From contig JAPWGK010000014.1 in assembly GCA_029641185.1 (NCBI GenBank), positions 992,001-1,056,000 on the forward strand: a stretch of DNA of 64,000 bases, written 5' to 3'. Below, piece by piece: positions 33,175-46,365 of this stretch. The notes beneath the pieces were generated by a model. It did not search any database, had not been told where the DNA came from, and saw only the letters and a list, made by a program, of their open reading frames with translations. The translations under genes were made by a program, and so were the position numbers. The first letter of the stretch is position 1, and every line of letters begins with the position of its first letter. This DNA comes from Pseudofabraea citricarpa (lineage: Eukaryota; Ascomycota; Leotiomycetes; Helotiales; Dermateaceae).

Positions 33175-36032
33175 ATGTCTTCACGCCCAGAACTGAAGGT
33201 AAACCAAATCAATCACCAGTTGTCGTAGACAATTCTAAATCTTCATAGGTTGATGATGAAGTCGGTTTCATCAAATTCTTTAAGGGATTGCCTAGCAACG
33301 ACGACGATACGTTCAGAATCTTTGATCGAGGCGATTACTACACAGCACATGGTGACGATGCATCATTTATCGCTCGCACTGTGAGTTTAATATGCCACTG
33401 CTGAGAATAATACTGATAGGATATCCAGGTATACAAGACCACTTCGGTGCTACGACAATTAGGCAGAAATGACGGTTCCGGACTTCCTTCGGTTACCATG
33501 AGTACAACCGTATACCGAAACTTCCTGCGAGAAGCTCTTTTTAAACTCGGCAAAAGGATTGAGGTATGGGAGAGCGTTGGTGGACGATCGAATTGGAAGA
33601 TCTCCAAGCAGGCTTCGCCAGGAAATCTACAGGACATCGAGGAAGAACTTGGAGGTCAATTTGATGCAGCACCAACCATTCTTGCTGTCAAAGTGTCTGC
33701 AAAGGCTTCTGAAGCAAGAAATGTCGGTGTATGCTTCGCAGATGCGAGTGTACGCGAGTTGGGTGTCACTGAATTTCTAGACAACGACTTATATTCCAAT
33801 TTCGAATCACTGCTCATTCAACTGGGCGTAAAGGAATGTCTCATTCAGGTTGACAAGTCAGAAAAGGACGTGGAGATGGGCAAGCTGAAGGCAATTATCG
33901 ATAGTTGCGGCATCGCCATTTCGGAACGGTCTGCGTCTGACTTCGGCACCAAGGATATTGACCAAGATTTGGCAAGAATTCTAAAGGATGAGAAAGCTAC
34001 AGGAATTCTACCACAAACCGATTTGAAGCTGGCAATGGGTTCGGCGGCTGCCCTTATCAAATACCTTGGTGTCTTGCATGATCCTTCAAATTTTGGACAG
34101 TATCAACTTTATCAACATGATTTGTCGCAGTACATGAAATTGGACGCATCAGCATTGAAAGCCTTGAATCTTATGCCCGGACCCAGAGATGGATCTAAGA
34201 CTATGAGCTTGTTCGGCTTATTGAACCACTGCAAAACACCGATGGGAAATAGACTACTAGCACAATGGCTGAAACAGCCATTGATGAGCATAGAGGATAT
34301 CGAGAAGAGACAGCAGCTCGTTGAGGCTTTCGTGGAGGACAGCGAATTACGGCAACGGATGCAAGAAGAACAACTGAGATCAATTCCTGATTTGTACCGT
34401 CTGTCAAAGAAATTCCAACGCCAGAAAGCCAATTTGGAAGATGTGGTCAATGTCTATCAAGTCGTGACCAGGCTTCCAAGTTTCATCGATACTTTGGAAA
34501 GTGTCATGGATGAGACATATCGAGATCCACTTGATGAAGCATATACTCGAAAATTACGAGAGCATATGGATAGTCTTGCAAAGCTTCAGGAAATGGTAGA
34601 AACGACAGTCGATCTCGAAGCGATGGACAGACACGAGTATCTCATCAAAGCAGAGTTTGACGACAGCCTGAAGATTATCCAACGGAAGTTGGACAAGATC
34701 CAGCATGATATGGATCATCAGCTAGTCGAAACAAGTACAGATCTGGATGCTGAGGTGGGCAAGAAAGTCTTTCTTGAGAACCATGCTAAACATGGTTGGG
34801 TCATGAGACTTACAAGAGCCGAGGCTGGACGGATACGGAACAAATCCAAGTATCAAGAGGTATCAACACAGAAAAACGGAGTCTATTTTACAACACAAAA
34901 GCTACAAAGCTTCCGCAGGGAGGCAGAACAACTTGCAGCAAACTATAATCGGACACAAAGTAGTCTTGTCAATGAAGTTGTTGGCGTGGCTGCATCTTAT
35001 TGTCCAGTTCTGGAGAAGCTGGCTGGATTGTTGGCACATATGGATGTTATCGTCAGCTTTGCTCACTGCTCAGTTCATGCACCTACGTCTTATGTAAGGC
35101 CCAAGATACACCCTCGAGGCCAAGGTGATATAATCCTGAAGGAAGCCAGGCATCCATGTATGGAGATGCAGGATGATATTCAGTTCATCACAAATGATGT
35201 AACAATGAAGAGAGGTAGCTCTGAATTTTTGACCCTAACAGGACCCAACATGGGAGGAAAGTCCACTTATATCCGACAAATCGGCGTCATTGCCCTCATG
35301 GCTCAGATAGGTTGTTTCGTGCCCTGTTCGGAAGCCGAAATTACCATATTCGACTGTATTCTTGCTCGAGTTGGAGCCAGCGATTCTCAGTTGAAGGGTG
35401 TATCAACATTCATGGCCGAGATGTTAGAAACTGCCAACATCCTCAAGTCAGCTACCTCAGAATCTCTCATTATTATCGATGAGTTAGGCCGAGGAACTAG
35501 CACTTACGATGGGTTTGGCCTTGCCTGGGCTATTTCTGAGCACATTGTGAAGGAAATCGGCTGCTTCACTATGTTCGCCACTCACTTCCACGAGCTCACT
35601 GCGCTGGTTGAACAATATCCCCAAGTGCAGAACCTACATGTCGTAGCACACATTGATGATAACGGGAAGGCGAAACGTGAAGTCACATTACTTTACAAGG
35701 TGGAAGACGGTGTATGTGATCAGAGTTTTGGTATTCACGTCGCCGAGCTAGTACGTTTTCCAGAGAAGGTCGTCAATATGGCCAAGCGCAAAGCAGACGA
35801 ACTCGAGGATTTTTCGAGTAAGCATGAAGGGGCCGCCATTAAGTACGAGAAAGCAGATGTTGAAGAGGGCAGTACGCTGCTAAAGGAAGTCCTACTCAAA
35901 TGGAAGCAAGAGTGCGAAGGCCAAGGCAAGAAATTGTCTAAAGAGGAAATGGTTTCTAAGATGAGGGAATTAATCAAGGGCGATGAGAAGCTACTGAGCA
36001 ACCCTTTCTTTCGGAGCATCAAGGCTCTGTAA
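33175..36032 (+). CDS. MSH2: DNA mismatch repair protein Msh2
   Basis: Three exons, 33175-33198, 33249-33380 and 33429-36032, give 919 residues; splicing recovers the N-terminus MSSRPELKVDDEVGFIKFFK. Domains in order: mismatch-recognition-type N-domain, connector, lever (NLMPGPRDGSKTMSLFGLLN, then GNRLLAQWLKQPL) and clamp, then the ABC-type ATPase with Walker A GPNMGGKSTYIRQ (about residue 657), LARVGASDSQLKGVSTFMAE and Walker B LIIIDELGRGTSTYDG (about 736). The ATFHF-type switch is MFATHFHELTAL. Msh2 pairs with Msh6 or Msh3 to recognise mismatches and loops; its downstream nuclease Exo1 is also encoded in this window. Length fits filamentous fungal orthologues. Confidence 0.97.
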
Positions 36033-36620
36033 CACTTGTTTGATTTTGTTATCTTGTCATAACTTCTTTTTGATGGATGTATAACATATTGGCTTAGCTT
36101 ACTTCAAGGTGTTGGTGTTATGGTGTTTGGAAGGGAAGGAAAGGAAACCATTGTTTTACTTGCTTTGTGTAAATTCTGTAGTCATGGTAGTATTGCTTGA
36201 GCAATTCAAATGTATCAATCAATAACGGAATAAGAATGAATATCATGAAATAGCTATAAAAAAAAAAAAAAAAAAAAATGGGCGCTCGCTTAAGTTGATT
36301 GCATTCTCAAGCTCACCTTCCTACAGGGTAAAGGAAATGATGTTTGTAATATAAGAGAAGTGGAAATTAGTCTAAGGCTAAGTAGCAAGAACAAGACTGT
36401 TTATTTAGTACACTTTTTTTATAAGAAATAAACATAGCATTTACTTCCCTTTTAAGGTTTTTTACTGAAGCCCGGTAGGTTAGAGCTCGTGATACGGCCG
36501 CTAAACTGACACCAGTAGATCGATCTCCCACACGACCAGGTCTTTTCGGCTGCTTCGGCCGAAATAAGGCGGGCCTTGGACACGACAGATAGACCTCTGT
36601 ACAAGGCACAACATGCAATT
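36033..36620. other. Intergenic with a poly-A tract
   Basis: It holds the MSH2 3' end, 21 A in a row at 36258-36278 and the promoter of the Zn2Cys6 gene. No gene seen. Confidence 0.6.
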
Positions 36621-39274
36621 ATGAGTAGTCTCTCTGAACCCATAGATCTAATGGCCACCGATGACGAAGCCACTGGCCAAGAGAGTAACAAGACGAAAGA
36701 GAGACGCATCGCACAAGTAAACTAACAGAATTTGGCTTTCCCCCTGGAAGTCTCAAGCTAACATTTGATGCAGGCCTGTGAATCGTGTAGGAAAAAGAAG
36801 ACCAAGTGCGATGGAAATCTCCCTGTTTGTACACCCTGTGTCAAGCAAGGTCATGAATGTACTTTCAGGGAGATAGAAAAGAAGAGAAGGAATCGGACCA
36901 AAGGGTGAGTATCAATTTGGCAGAAGTCTACCTACTCCTATTGAGACGGAATTAGGCGCAGACACACCGAGCACCTTGAGAAGCGGCTGGCTATGATGGA
37001 ATCACTATTGGAATCTTCTGGACTCTTGTCGACGCTTGGAGACAAAAACATGATGATGGAGCAAACTTATTCTGACCCCCCACTTGATGCGGAAAGGACT
37101 CTTGAGGTAGAAGAGCCGGATTCAAAAAGAGCATCGCTTCCGTTATCAGCTTTACAAAGCCCGGCTCACGAGGCTTCAGTGTCAAGTACGAGCCGTCAGG
37201 ACCCATTACCAAGATCGCTAAATGCTACAGAGTCACGTAGTGAGAAATGCTCAACCAAGGATGAGATGGAGCTATTATCTGATGGCATGGACTCACTAAT
37301 GACAAATAGCTGGGGCGAGACAAAATATATTGGTTTGTGTGAATCTCTCGCTTTCAGAATGCTTTGGTTAAAGCCATACAGGACCATCATCCGGATTTTC
37401 GATATTGTCATCCAAAGGTTCCAAATGGGCAAGTGAGTCCACGGGAAATTCCTCTGTGCAGGATGTGATCAGCCTTGTAGCCGCTGAAGATGACAGGTTT
37501 CATTGTTTGGAACTCGAGGTCTTTGCCGACTTATTTCAACGGAAAATCTACGAGCCACTACCGTTAAGGAAGCAATGCTTCGAAATGCTTCAAGACTTTT
37601 TCGAGAACTTCAACTCTGTACTGCCTTTGTTTTGCCAGTCCACTTTCATGCAGCTAGCTCAAAGACAGTACTCTTTAGACCCAAACGTAGGACATGGGTG
37701 GTGGGCTAGTCTCAATGTAGTACTCGCCATTGCCCATCGCCTACGGCTTACCAGGAGTTCAAACCCAGGAGAAGAGTATCGCAAATCGCAAGGGTATCTG
37801 AAAAATGCTATGGCCGTTTTGACAGAGTTGTTACTAAAACCTCCAGATCTCCTGAGCGTTCAGGCATTGCTTGGGATGTCATTGTGCATGAATTGCTCTT
37901 CTGACTTGCAGCCTTCATATGTTTTACCCGCAACCGCAATCAGATTGTCTCAAAGCATTGGTCTACATAAACGAAGTTCTGGCTTGGAGTTTGAGCCTAT
38001 CGAAGCTGAGCAGCGGAAGCGAGTCTTCTGGATTGCATACATGCTAGATAGAGAAGTTTCTTTACGGACAGGTCGATGCCCAGCTCAAGACGACGAAGAC
38101 ATAAATATCGACTTTCCAAGCTTAGAAGCGAATGACAATGCCGGCATTATATCCTTTGCGGACACTAGGATCAACATCTTCAACTTAATGTTGCAACTTG
38201 CGCTGATACAAAGCAAGATTTACAAACAGCTTTATTCGGCAGGCGCTGCAAATCAGTCAGTCGAGAAGCTTCTTCAAATTGTTAGCGAGCTGGATAACCA
38301 GCTAGAACATTGGAAGAGCAGCATACCAATAGTCGCTCAACCAAAGCTTGGGACTGAGCCATCACAACCATTGATATTGCATGTCGCAATCCTCCATTTT
38401 GCGTACTTCAACTGCCTTGCTACCATACACCGCCTACCTGGTTTCTCGGTGCGTCAGGTCTCAGGCCATGTTATGCAGGATCGGGAGTCTCAAATACGTA
38501 GCTCCAAGGTTTTCAAATCTAGAGAAATCTGTGCTGGTGCGGCAAGAGCGTCGATTTATCTTTTGAGATATATTCCGCCCCAAGATCCTTCTTGCATTTG
38601 GTGAGTAATCATAACAGCAAAGCGAATGTTTCTAACTTTTCAGGTTTGTTCTGTACTATCCTATGTCCTCCGTCCTCGTTCTCTTCAGCAATATTCTGAA
38701 GTATCTACAAGATGACAATTCTTCCAGGGACATTGACACCATCGGTCGTGTTATCGAGTTTCTAGGAGTTATTAGGCCAAAGGATGGAGAGCATACTGTC
38801 AAACAAATGGTTAATCTTTGTACCGAACTGCTAAAAATTGCCCGGGGTGTTCTAAAAAGATCAGGCAAACAGACTCCGGCTAGACCACACAAGCCTGCGG
38901 ATGTTACAGACTTCCGCTCTCTCAACTTCCAGTCTGCATCGGGCATAAATCCACTGGGAACTGGAACAGACAGACAAATGGGATTTACTGGACCGAGTAC
39001 TGTCAACGGTACAGAGTCGTTGATGCCTCACCTGAACAGAAGTGGACTCTCGCAGAATCCCGACATAGACATGGAGAATATGCACAACATAGCCAGCATT
39101 GGTGTCCCTGAAAACATGGTACCATTTGACATGTTTCAACAAATTCTCATGCCCCAAGGTTCCTGGAGCGTACCCATGTTGGAGGGTTGGGATCCGAGCG
39201 AAATAATGGGCGAAGACTACTTTTACGAAGCTGGACAACCGAGTAATGACCATCTTGGCACCGATCAAGGGTGA
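36621..39274 (+). CDS. Zn2Cys6 fungal transcription factor
   Basis: Five exons, 36621-36716, 36774-36904, 36956-37332, 37382-38600 and 38644-39274, give 817 residues. Exon 2 encodes the binuclear zinc cluster with the six cysteines spaced C-x2-C-x6-C-x6-C-x2-C-x6-C (from ACESCRKKKTKCDG to GHECTF), followed by a basic linker and a short coiled-coil. Exon 3 joins exon 4 across TKYIGPSSGFSILSSKG, the typical start of the fungal-specific regulator region; the middle-homology domain includes SIGLHKRSSG and EAEQRKRVFWIAYMLDREVS. It is a nuclear DNA-binding regulator of unknown targets. Convergent with the short-chain dehydrogenase gene; a regulatory link between the two is possible but unsupported. 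Confidence 0.92.
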
Positions 39275-39773
39275 ACATTTCAGCGTTGACCCGAAAGCTG
39301 AGTAGTTCAAGTTAGGTTACCAATACTTTGGGCGGATTAGAGAATATCTTTCTGTTTTTGCTGGGCGATAAACCAGGAGGCAGTGTGGGAAAAGCTGTCG
39401 GTTATGTTATAGAAGTATATTTGATTTTCCTCGTCTAAGTAGCGGCTCTCTCTTTTAGGTAATTTGTAGATTTTAAAGAAGTCATTCACACATATCAACT
39501 TAACTTAAGCGGTAAATATATACTTTTTATGCATTATCTTCACTCGATATATGGTATCGAGTTTGCCGCAGCTTTTCTTCTTGCACCATATCACCTCGGT
39601 AAGCCGCAAGTCACCTTTCAAAGTTCATGCTTATCCATTCCTACAGAAGAGAGTTAAAAAGGAAAAAAGGAAAAAAAAAAGGTATGTAGATGAATGAGTA
39701 CATGTTAATTACACAAAGTACAGTCGTCATTCTTATTCCAGCCCAACCCAACAACCGTAACCTTCACAGGTAG
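39275..39773. other. Convergent 3' spacer, Zn2Cys6 gene and dehydrogenase gene
   Basis: AT-rich with short A-runs near 39655-39680. No gene seen. Confidence 0.6.
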
Positions 39774-40925
39774 CTACATGAACGGTTCACATTGTGCACT
39801 ACACCAATCCCAGAACAGTGCAGCCTTTCCCGTACCACCATCAGCCTTGCTATTTAATGACAACTGAATGTCAGGCCGGATCGGAGCAAAGCGTCCCCAC
39901 GGCATGATATAAGCACCATTCTTTTCGGGTGTGATTTCGGAAGAGATTCCCGAGTAAAGCTCGGTGTAGCTACCGTAAACTGGGTCGTGCAAAGCAATAT
40001 TCTAGTGTATCGCCCACGTTAGCGCCCGAATACATATGTATGCATGTCCGACGAATGAAGGATACTCACCATGAGGAGAGTCTTCCACGCCGGTAGATGA
40101 CGCAGGAGAGGTGTCTTGAGGTTTCCAGGGTTGAAGGACACACTGATGATCCCTTGGTCGCCAAACCGCCTTGCAAACTCACTGGACAGAAACAGGTTCC
40201 CGCACTTGCTCTGCGCATACCTAACACCATTCGATTGTTGCTTCGTATAGTGCAGGTCATCGACGTCCATTCCGCCTATGGGCGAGTTGAGATCAATAGT
40301 CAGCGAACCAGCCCAGCATACACGTACGGTTCCAGCCGGGGAAGAGCGGGCTGTTTTGTGGAGGATAGGGTGAAGTAGGAGGGTGAATAAGAACGGGCCG
40401 AGACAGTTGGTACCCAGTTGCAGGTCGTAGTTCTAATTATTTTAATATCTCCTAAGAGGATCAAGTATGCCTCCACTGGGAAACTTACCTGGGCTGATTT
40501 AGACCCTTCTGGAGGCTGTCCAACGGCTGCGTTGTTCCAGAGGACGTCGAGGCGTTCTTCCTTTGCTAGAAAGTCGTCGGCTGATTTTTTGATCGTCGAC
40601 AAATCAGCCAAGTCAAGAGATAAACATTCGATCCTGCCTCTGGATTCGGTGGTTTGAGATTGGATCTCTGCCTTCGCTTTGTTGGCATTTGGCAATGACC
40701 GCCCAGCAATATAAACTGTTGCGTTCTTCTGATAGAGTATCTTGACAAGTTTGTGCCCGATGCCAGAAGCCCCTCCAGTCACTATATAAACCTAGAAGTG
40801 ATTTAGTGTCTTGAATTCGTCGTACAACATGACGATCTACATACTTTGCCATACAAATCCGGACAGTTGCTTTCTGTCAATGTAGGAGGTGGAGGGAAGC
40901 TTTGATTATACAGGTTTCTTGCCAT
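39774..40925 (-). CDS. Short-chain dehydrogenase/reductase, retinol-dehydrogenase/WWOX-like
   Basis: Four exons, 40925-40845, 40791-40489, 40432-40070 and 40001-39774, give 324 residues. The Rossmann NAD(P)-binding motif is VTGGASGIGHKLV, AGRS follows strand 2, the NNAG-type motif reads WNNAAVG, and the catalytic Tyr-Lys pair is in VRYAQSKCGN. The third exon opens NYDLQLGTNCLGPFLFT, as in retinol-dehydrogenase-like SDRs. Substrate cannot be predicted; fungal relatives reduce diverse carbonyls and are sometimes in secondary-metabolite clusters, but no such cluster is visible here. Confidence 0.9.
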
Positions 40926-42542
40926 GATTGGCTGAGGCTAGAGTAAAGTGAAATGAAAAGCAAAATGAAAAGTAAAATTTGAACTCGATATTCTATTATA
41001 TACGTACCTACCTATCTGCGGTGAACAGGTCACCCGAACCGAACAATTGTTCTACGCGGGCCAGAAAATCCATCCGAACCGATACTTGCGGAAGTTGCGA
41101 TTACTGCCGGCCGAAGGTTTCACAGTGTCTTTTTATAGTCGTTTCTGTTCATTACAGGTCAACTTCATTCAAGTCAGACCTTCGAGCTTTTCATCGTGGT
41201 TTTGAGTTCATATTTCTTGGTAGATATTGCCCTTTCTACGCTCAGTTTCAAGTTGACGGATGCATGTTGTGAGAGAATCCAGGCCATCCTTAAAACTGAT
41301 AATTCGCAAGGTTTGCTTAGAGAGACAAAAGGGGGTTTTCTCGAGAGATCTTTCTTGTTTGTCATTTAGTTGGTGTGGGTGTAATATACACTGCAACTTG
41401 CCTGAGAGAACGGATGACCTTATATGGCCTGCATGCTTAATAGTGAATGTGTAGCCCAGCTGTATTATTGAAGGGAATTCTTACGATTTCCCCTGAATAG
41501 ATCGGGCCTCAACTGATTTGCTGTGTAATTCCTATAAGTGAATTCGTGTGTGGAATTACGAGGCTCTAAGAACCAACCGAGCGATCACCTCTATATTAGT
41601 TTAGTACGCATATCAAGGTTAGCTAATTGCATTGCCTACCTATATTAGTAGGGCCAGTTTAGAACCATTACTCTATTACTTATAGTAGGATTTATTTCAC
41701 AATTAGGTTGCCAGAGTGTTGACATCAAGCCTTGGAAGGATTCCTTTCATTCCTAATATGATTTCCTACTTCCTACTTCTGGATCCAAATTCAGTTCGTA
41801 TCTTTTTTCCCCTTCAACCTCACTCACGCTCACTCTCACGCCAAAGCCCACGCTCGCTATCCCCCTTAGCCTTGGAGGGCCTTTCTACTTTCTGCCTGGG
41901 GGAACGTCAGGTCTCTTCGCCCAGCTATTTGAAAGAAATAACCACGCGAACCAACCAACCAAAGCAGAGAATCAACAACCAAACAACATGAACAACACGT
42001 CCCAAGGGAAGGAATAAAAAGTAATTTGTCCGATACAAAAAAAAAAAAAAAAAAAACAGCCAATAAGAGCACAGAGCGAGAAACGCAACGAAGAAGAAAA
42101 GACAGCGATGCCAGTGCTCCGGAACCAGCCAGATAATCCCACACCCACACCCGCATTCACAACACACCGTTAAACTTTCAAAAACACACACCTTACACTT
42201 CCTCGCCCGCTCTTCCCTCCTACTTGTTCCCCAAACCACCATTATAACATATTTAAGTTGAGAAGACGACCAAAGAAAAACCACGGGTACAGATTCAGTC
42301 CAACAAAAAGAGGTATAAAGCCCAGCCCAGACACATCAAACATCTACGCCATTTGCCGAAAAAATCGTGCTCAGCCAATTACTCCGCCCTTAGTCCATTT
42401 CCACCACGTTTATTCCGTCCGGATTCGTTATATTCTTAGTCTCTCATCAAGAGAACAGTCCTTTGTTCATACAGCCGTCTTACTCATCCACTTTCGTCCA
42501 CCATCTGGGGATTGAACGAGTTTCCATTCGTCGTTTGTGAAT
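40926..42542. other. Intergenic with a poly-A tract
   Basis: About 1.6 kb with the dehydrogenase promoter on the left and the RasGAP 3' end on the right. Twenty A in a row at 42037-42056. Pyrimidine-rich around 41800-41870. The open frames are short and unrelated to known families. Confidence 0.5.
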
Positions 42543-45087
42543 TTACCAGCCCTTCTTTCGTGCAAAGCGTTTGTTGAGAAGTGTCAGTACTTTGGGTACG
42601 TTGAATTGAACATATTCCAAGTCGAGGTCTTCCTGGCCATCCTTCTGCATCTCGAGTAAGTCATCAAGTTTAAGATCCAGTTCCAAAAGGCCACGATTAC
42701 GTCCTATTAATCATTAGCTGTGTTTCCCCCTGCTGATCGAAGTAGAATATACCTTTGTAGTGAAGAGAGATGACGAATGTTCCAGGCAAAGGGCTGGTAA
42801 AATTAAAGTAGATGTTCGCCCGTCGATTGTCTGGCACATTGCTCTTCTGAATGACACCCTCCTTCTCAAGAGCAGCGTGAGTGAATTTGTATGGACCCAA
42901 AACCTGGTGTTTCTGCTGCTTTCTTCGGGTACCCTCACTCTGACTCCGAACGTTGTGCAAGTAGCTCTTGTATGTCTCAAGTTGTCCTACAAGATAGCTG
43001 TTGTGATCACGAATAGTCTTGAAAACCTCCTCGAGCTTGGTTGTTTCAACTACCACACCATCCTTGAGAGAACCTAAATGTTGGAGTTCTTGCTCAACCT
43101 CATCTCGCAGCAGGCTGAATTGATCAGATTTGTCAATAACTTGAAGCTCTTGAAGTTGACTAAGCAGCTCCATCGCACGAATGCCCTTGCGTACCATAAC
43201 GGCATCGTTTCGAGAGGTCGCTGCCGCATCCGCCACTCGCTCGAGTCGTAAAGGCCGACGGGAAACAGCGTTGTTGTGCGGCATCGATCGCATGATCTGG
43301 ACAAATGTTGACTTCGCCTCCATGAAATAAACCTCCTCCTGTGTGATATCGAGGGCTGCTGTCAAATCATCGATTGCCGTTTCCCACTTGCTGAACAGAG
43401 GTAGGTTGATTGCTCTGTTCTCTTTTCGCGGCAGTTGCGCTGGAGCAGGTCCAAGATCATTTAAGATTACTGCCAGGTGAGAATTTTCATCCTTATTTAG
43501 CTCGGCGCTGTGCTTCTCCAGCATAGCGTGCGTAGCGTAAACCTCGTTTAGTGTGATTGACAACTCCAAGTCCTTCTTCGATAATGCCACATAGTTATCC
43601 ATCTCCAAACTTTCGTAGAAATCCTGCACTTCACACAGATCCAGCATGAATCTGTTCACACGATCCTTGTTTGCCTGGATAAATGGTTGGAGTTTGGACA
43701 TGTACGGTTCCTTTGCATAAGATGGTTTGTTGGCAACGTTCTGCAACATCTTTGCAATCAATGTAAGTGTTCTTCGAGGTCGATCAGCAGGTGTCCCATC
43801 AATTAGCATGTACGATTTTGGTGTAACAATGGCGGGGTTGATGAATCGCAAAAAGAAGAAACCGCCAATCAAGGTACAGATGACTTGGTCATTAGCATCT
43901 GGGTACTTTCTCTTGGTCAAGCTTCGAATTTGCTTGCAGATCCATCTGATTCCGTACGGCGTCTCCTCAAGCCCCTCGATAATAGTTGTTAGGAATCCAT
44001 TCGCAATTTCCATAAGCATGGTCAATCGAGGCTCAATGATCGCCTGAACCTGAAGGTTTTCGGCAGCTTGTTCCGCAGTGACTCCTCGAGGCAGGGATGC
44101 AGGCAAGTTCCCAGTATCTTCCTCAATCTGCTCAATCATTCGCTCGTAGACCTTCAGTGGGTTGATTTCAAGATCCAAATCCTTTAGCTCAATCAATCCG
44201 TTGATCCTGTCGGCTAGAACTGTTTTCAAATAACTCTGCCCTGGCCCTCGTCGAGTATATGTAGTCATCATGCGGGAAACAGGGGTGTTGGCTCTTAACA
44301 AAGACGCATATTCAGGAGTGTTATCGAATTGGTAAGTAAGTACAGACTAGACTCTGCCATTAGTGCTGGATTTCAAGATTCCGAATTCCGTGGTGGGACT
44401 TGCCTGAAACATGGTCAGGAGCAGATGTTCTTCACGGCTTTCATATTGATTTCCATAAATTGTGAACATGACTGTCTGAAGTAAAGAATCGATCTCTGCC
44501 ATTGTGACTAGACGGCACAGATGTGCAATGTGTCGCGGCTCTGATTGAAGGAGGAATAACAAGTTACCGTATTTCTGCGTCTTTTCGTCATTTGGGAAGA
44601 AACCCTCTTGTAAATCGGATGCGTCTTCTAGATGACTGGCAACTTCATTTTGCTGCAAATGGGTCAGTGCCTAAGCTTGCTCAAATGACCTGTGCGCGTA
44701 CCTCTTCTAGAGCCATTCTGTTTTGGATCAACAGAGCTATGCGAGAATCAAGATATCTCACATCCTTTTCCAGGACGAAGTTCTTCTTCGACTGTGATGA
44801 AATCTTCGCCTTCAAGTCGCGCAATATCTTCTGGGCTATATAGGAGGTCAGCGACATGAGGTAGGTTGGCAAAATGGTCTATCACCTTTTGCGAGGTCAT
44901 CCTCAATCTCCAGATCTTTCTCGTTCGCGGACATGGACAGATAAAGCGTTGTCATAGAATAGCGCTTAGACTGCCTTACGGATCTACTGCCATCGTGCGA
45001 AGACATGGTATTCTGTCGGGAGACTGGCTGGAAGGACGACGACGACGCGGTCGAAGCGCGTGACGGCGTGGCCAACATGGTAGCCAT
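42543..45087 (-). CDS. Ras GTPase-activating protein (fungal Gap1/IQGAP-C type)
   Basis: Five exons, 45087-44886, 44835-44702, 44652-44404, 44346-42753 and 42703-42543, give 779 residues, similar to fission-yeast Gap1. A Ser-rich N-terminus is followed by a helical region, then the RasGAP domain from about [20 protein letters not shown] through [13 protein letters not shown] to the invariant [12 protein letters not shown]. The RasGAP_C region follows, ending in [18 protein letters not shown] after the last intron. It stimulates GTP hydrolysis by Ras, linking to cAMP or MAP-kinase signalling. The intron between exons 3 and 4 (44403-44347) starts with GC rather than GT; no GT site nearby keeps the frame. 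Retention of the last 49-base intron would replace the final 52 residues with a short tail. Confidence 0.93.
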
Positions 45088-46257
45088 TGTTATTTATCGC
45101 GACCGTGGGTACGCACCGCAAGAACGGTATATTGATATGCCGGAGTCGTTGCCAGCGCGAGTATCAATGTCTCCCACCCAATTCGCTCGATATTGCTACA
45201 AGATGTCTCTACGAAAACCAGGTACGAGGGCGAAGGGCTCGTTCTCGTACTTAACGACACAGGAGGTTCCAATCGATGCCTATCGCGGTGCTTAGAGTCG
45301 TCTCAATGGATACCGCAGCTGGGTAAGGCAGGTAGGATAACGGTTCGAGTTCGAATCGGAGGAATGGGGTATTATTTGCGTGGATTGGGTAGAACTCGGC
45401 AGGGCAGATAGAAGTCAGGACTAGGCGGTGGATTGATTGATGTCGACCAGCGATGCACGGGCACAGTAAACAGATGCAGTGAACTGTGAGGGTATAGAGG
45501 AAAGCAAGATCTGCGGACAGAGTTGTGGGGGAGCCGTCGCAATGTAGAGTTTGCGGTTGCTCAGCGATGTCGCAAGATGCTCGGGGAGTTCGAGACGGAA
45601 CGGGAGGTGGTGCAGACAGGTGCAGGAATCCGGGGGTGCCTTCGTGAGATATGATCAATCACCTGGAGATATGTAGATGCGCGGTGCGCGAAGGTGGTAG
45701 TGGTGGTAGATTGGAGAGGAGGAGCCAAAGATCTGGTGTAATGTGAGGGTCATACGGGGGAGGCAGCGTGGGAAAACAAGAGAGTGGAAGTGAAAGGTGT
45801 AAAAAGGTGTTCAAGGTTGGAAGTTCGAAGAGGGGACAGAGACGAAAGTCAAAGGCCTTGGCGGTGATCGTTTGTGAGCCCGAAACACACAAGGGTTGGG
45901 TTGGGGGGGGGGGGGTTAGTGTTGGTGTTGGTGTTGGGGTTGGAAGGAGCAGCAGCAGCAGTAGCAGTACAGTAGCGGGCAGTACAGTAGGAGAGGAGGG
46001 GATCAGCGCACCACAGTGACCAGACATGCTGGGGGCTGGCAGATGCCTACAGTACAGACAGTACAGTGCGAAAGCCCCCTACGAATCTGCGATAATACCC
46101 TACTGCAGACCCTTATCGGCGGGCAGTTACAGGCTCATTCAGTTAATTATTCAGCCCTCATCCCGCCGCCATGACTTTGTTATCACTATACTATCTATCC
46201 CTTACTGATTGATGCCTATCAATCTTCCTTACAGCTCGCTCGCTCGCTCTCTCGCCG

Positions 46258-46365
46258 ACCACCACCACCTTAAGATATTACTGTACTACCACCATTATTA
46301 CCACCAACATCATCACCATCACCACCACCATCACCACCACCACCACCAACAACCACCACACCCTC
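46258..46365. repeat. CAC/CAT triplet-rich low-complexity tract
   Basis: An imperfect run of CAC, CAT and ACC triplets. In one frame it would encode poly-His, but no gene surrounds it. Confidence 0.8.

Noticed and set aside
36621..40925. Zn2Cys6 factor plus dehydrogenase as a metabolite cluster
   Set aside because: No polyketide synthase, peptide synthetase, terpene cyclase, P450 or transporter lies nearby; the neighbours are housekeeping genes.
45341..45357. GGTTCGAGTTCGAATC, resembling a tRNA B box
   Set aside because: No A box at the right distance and the surrounding bases do not fold into a cloverleaf.
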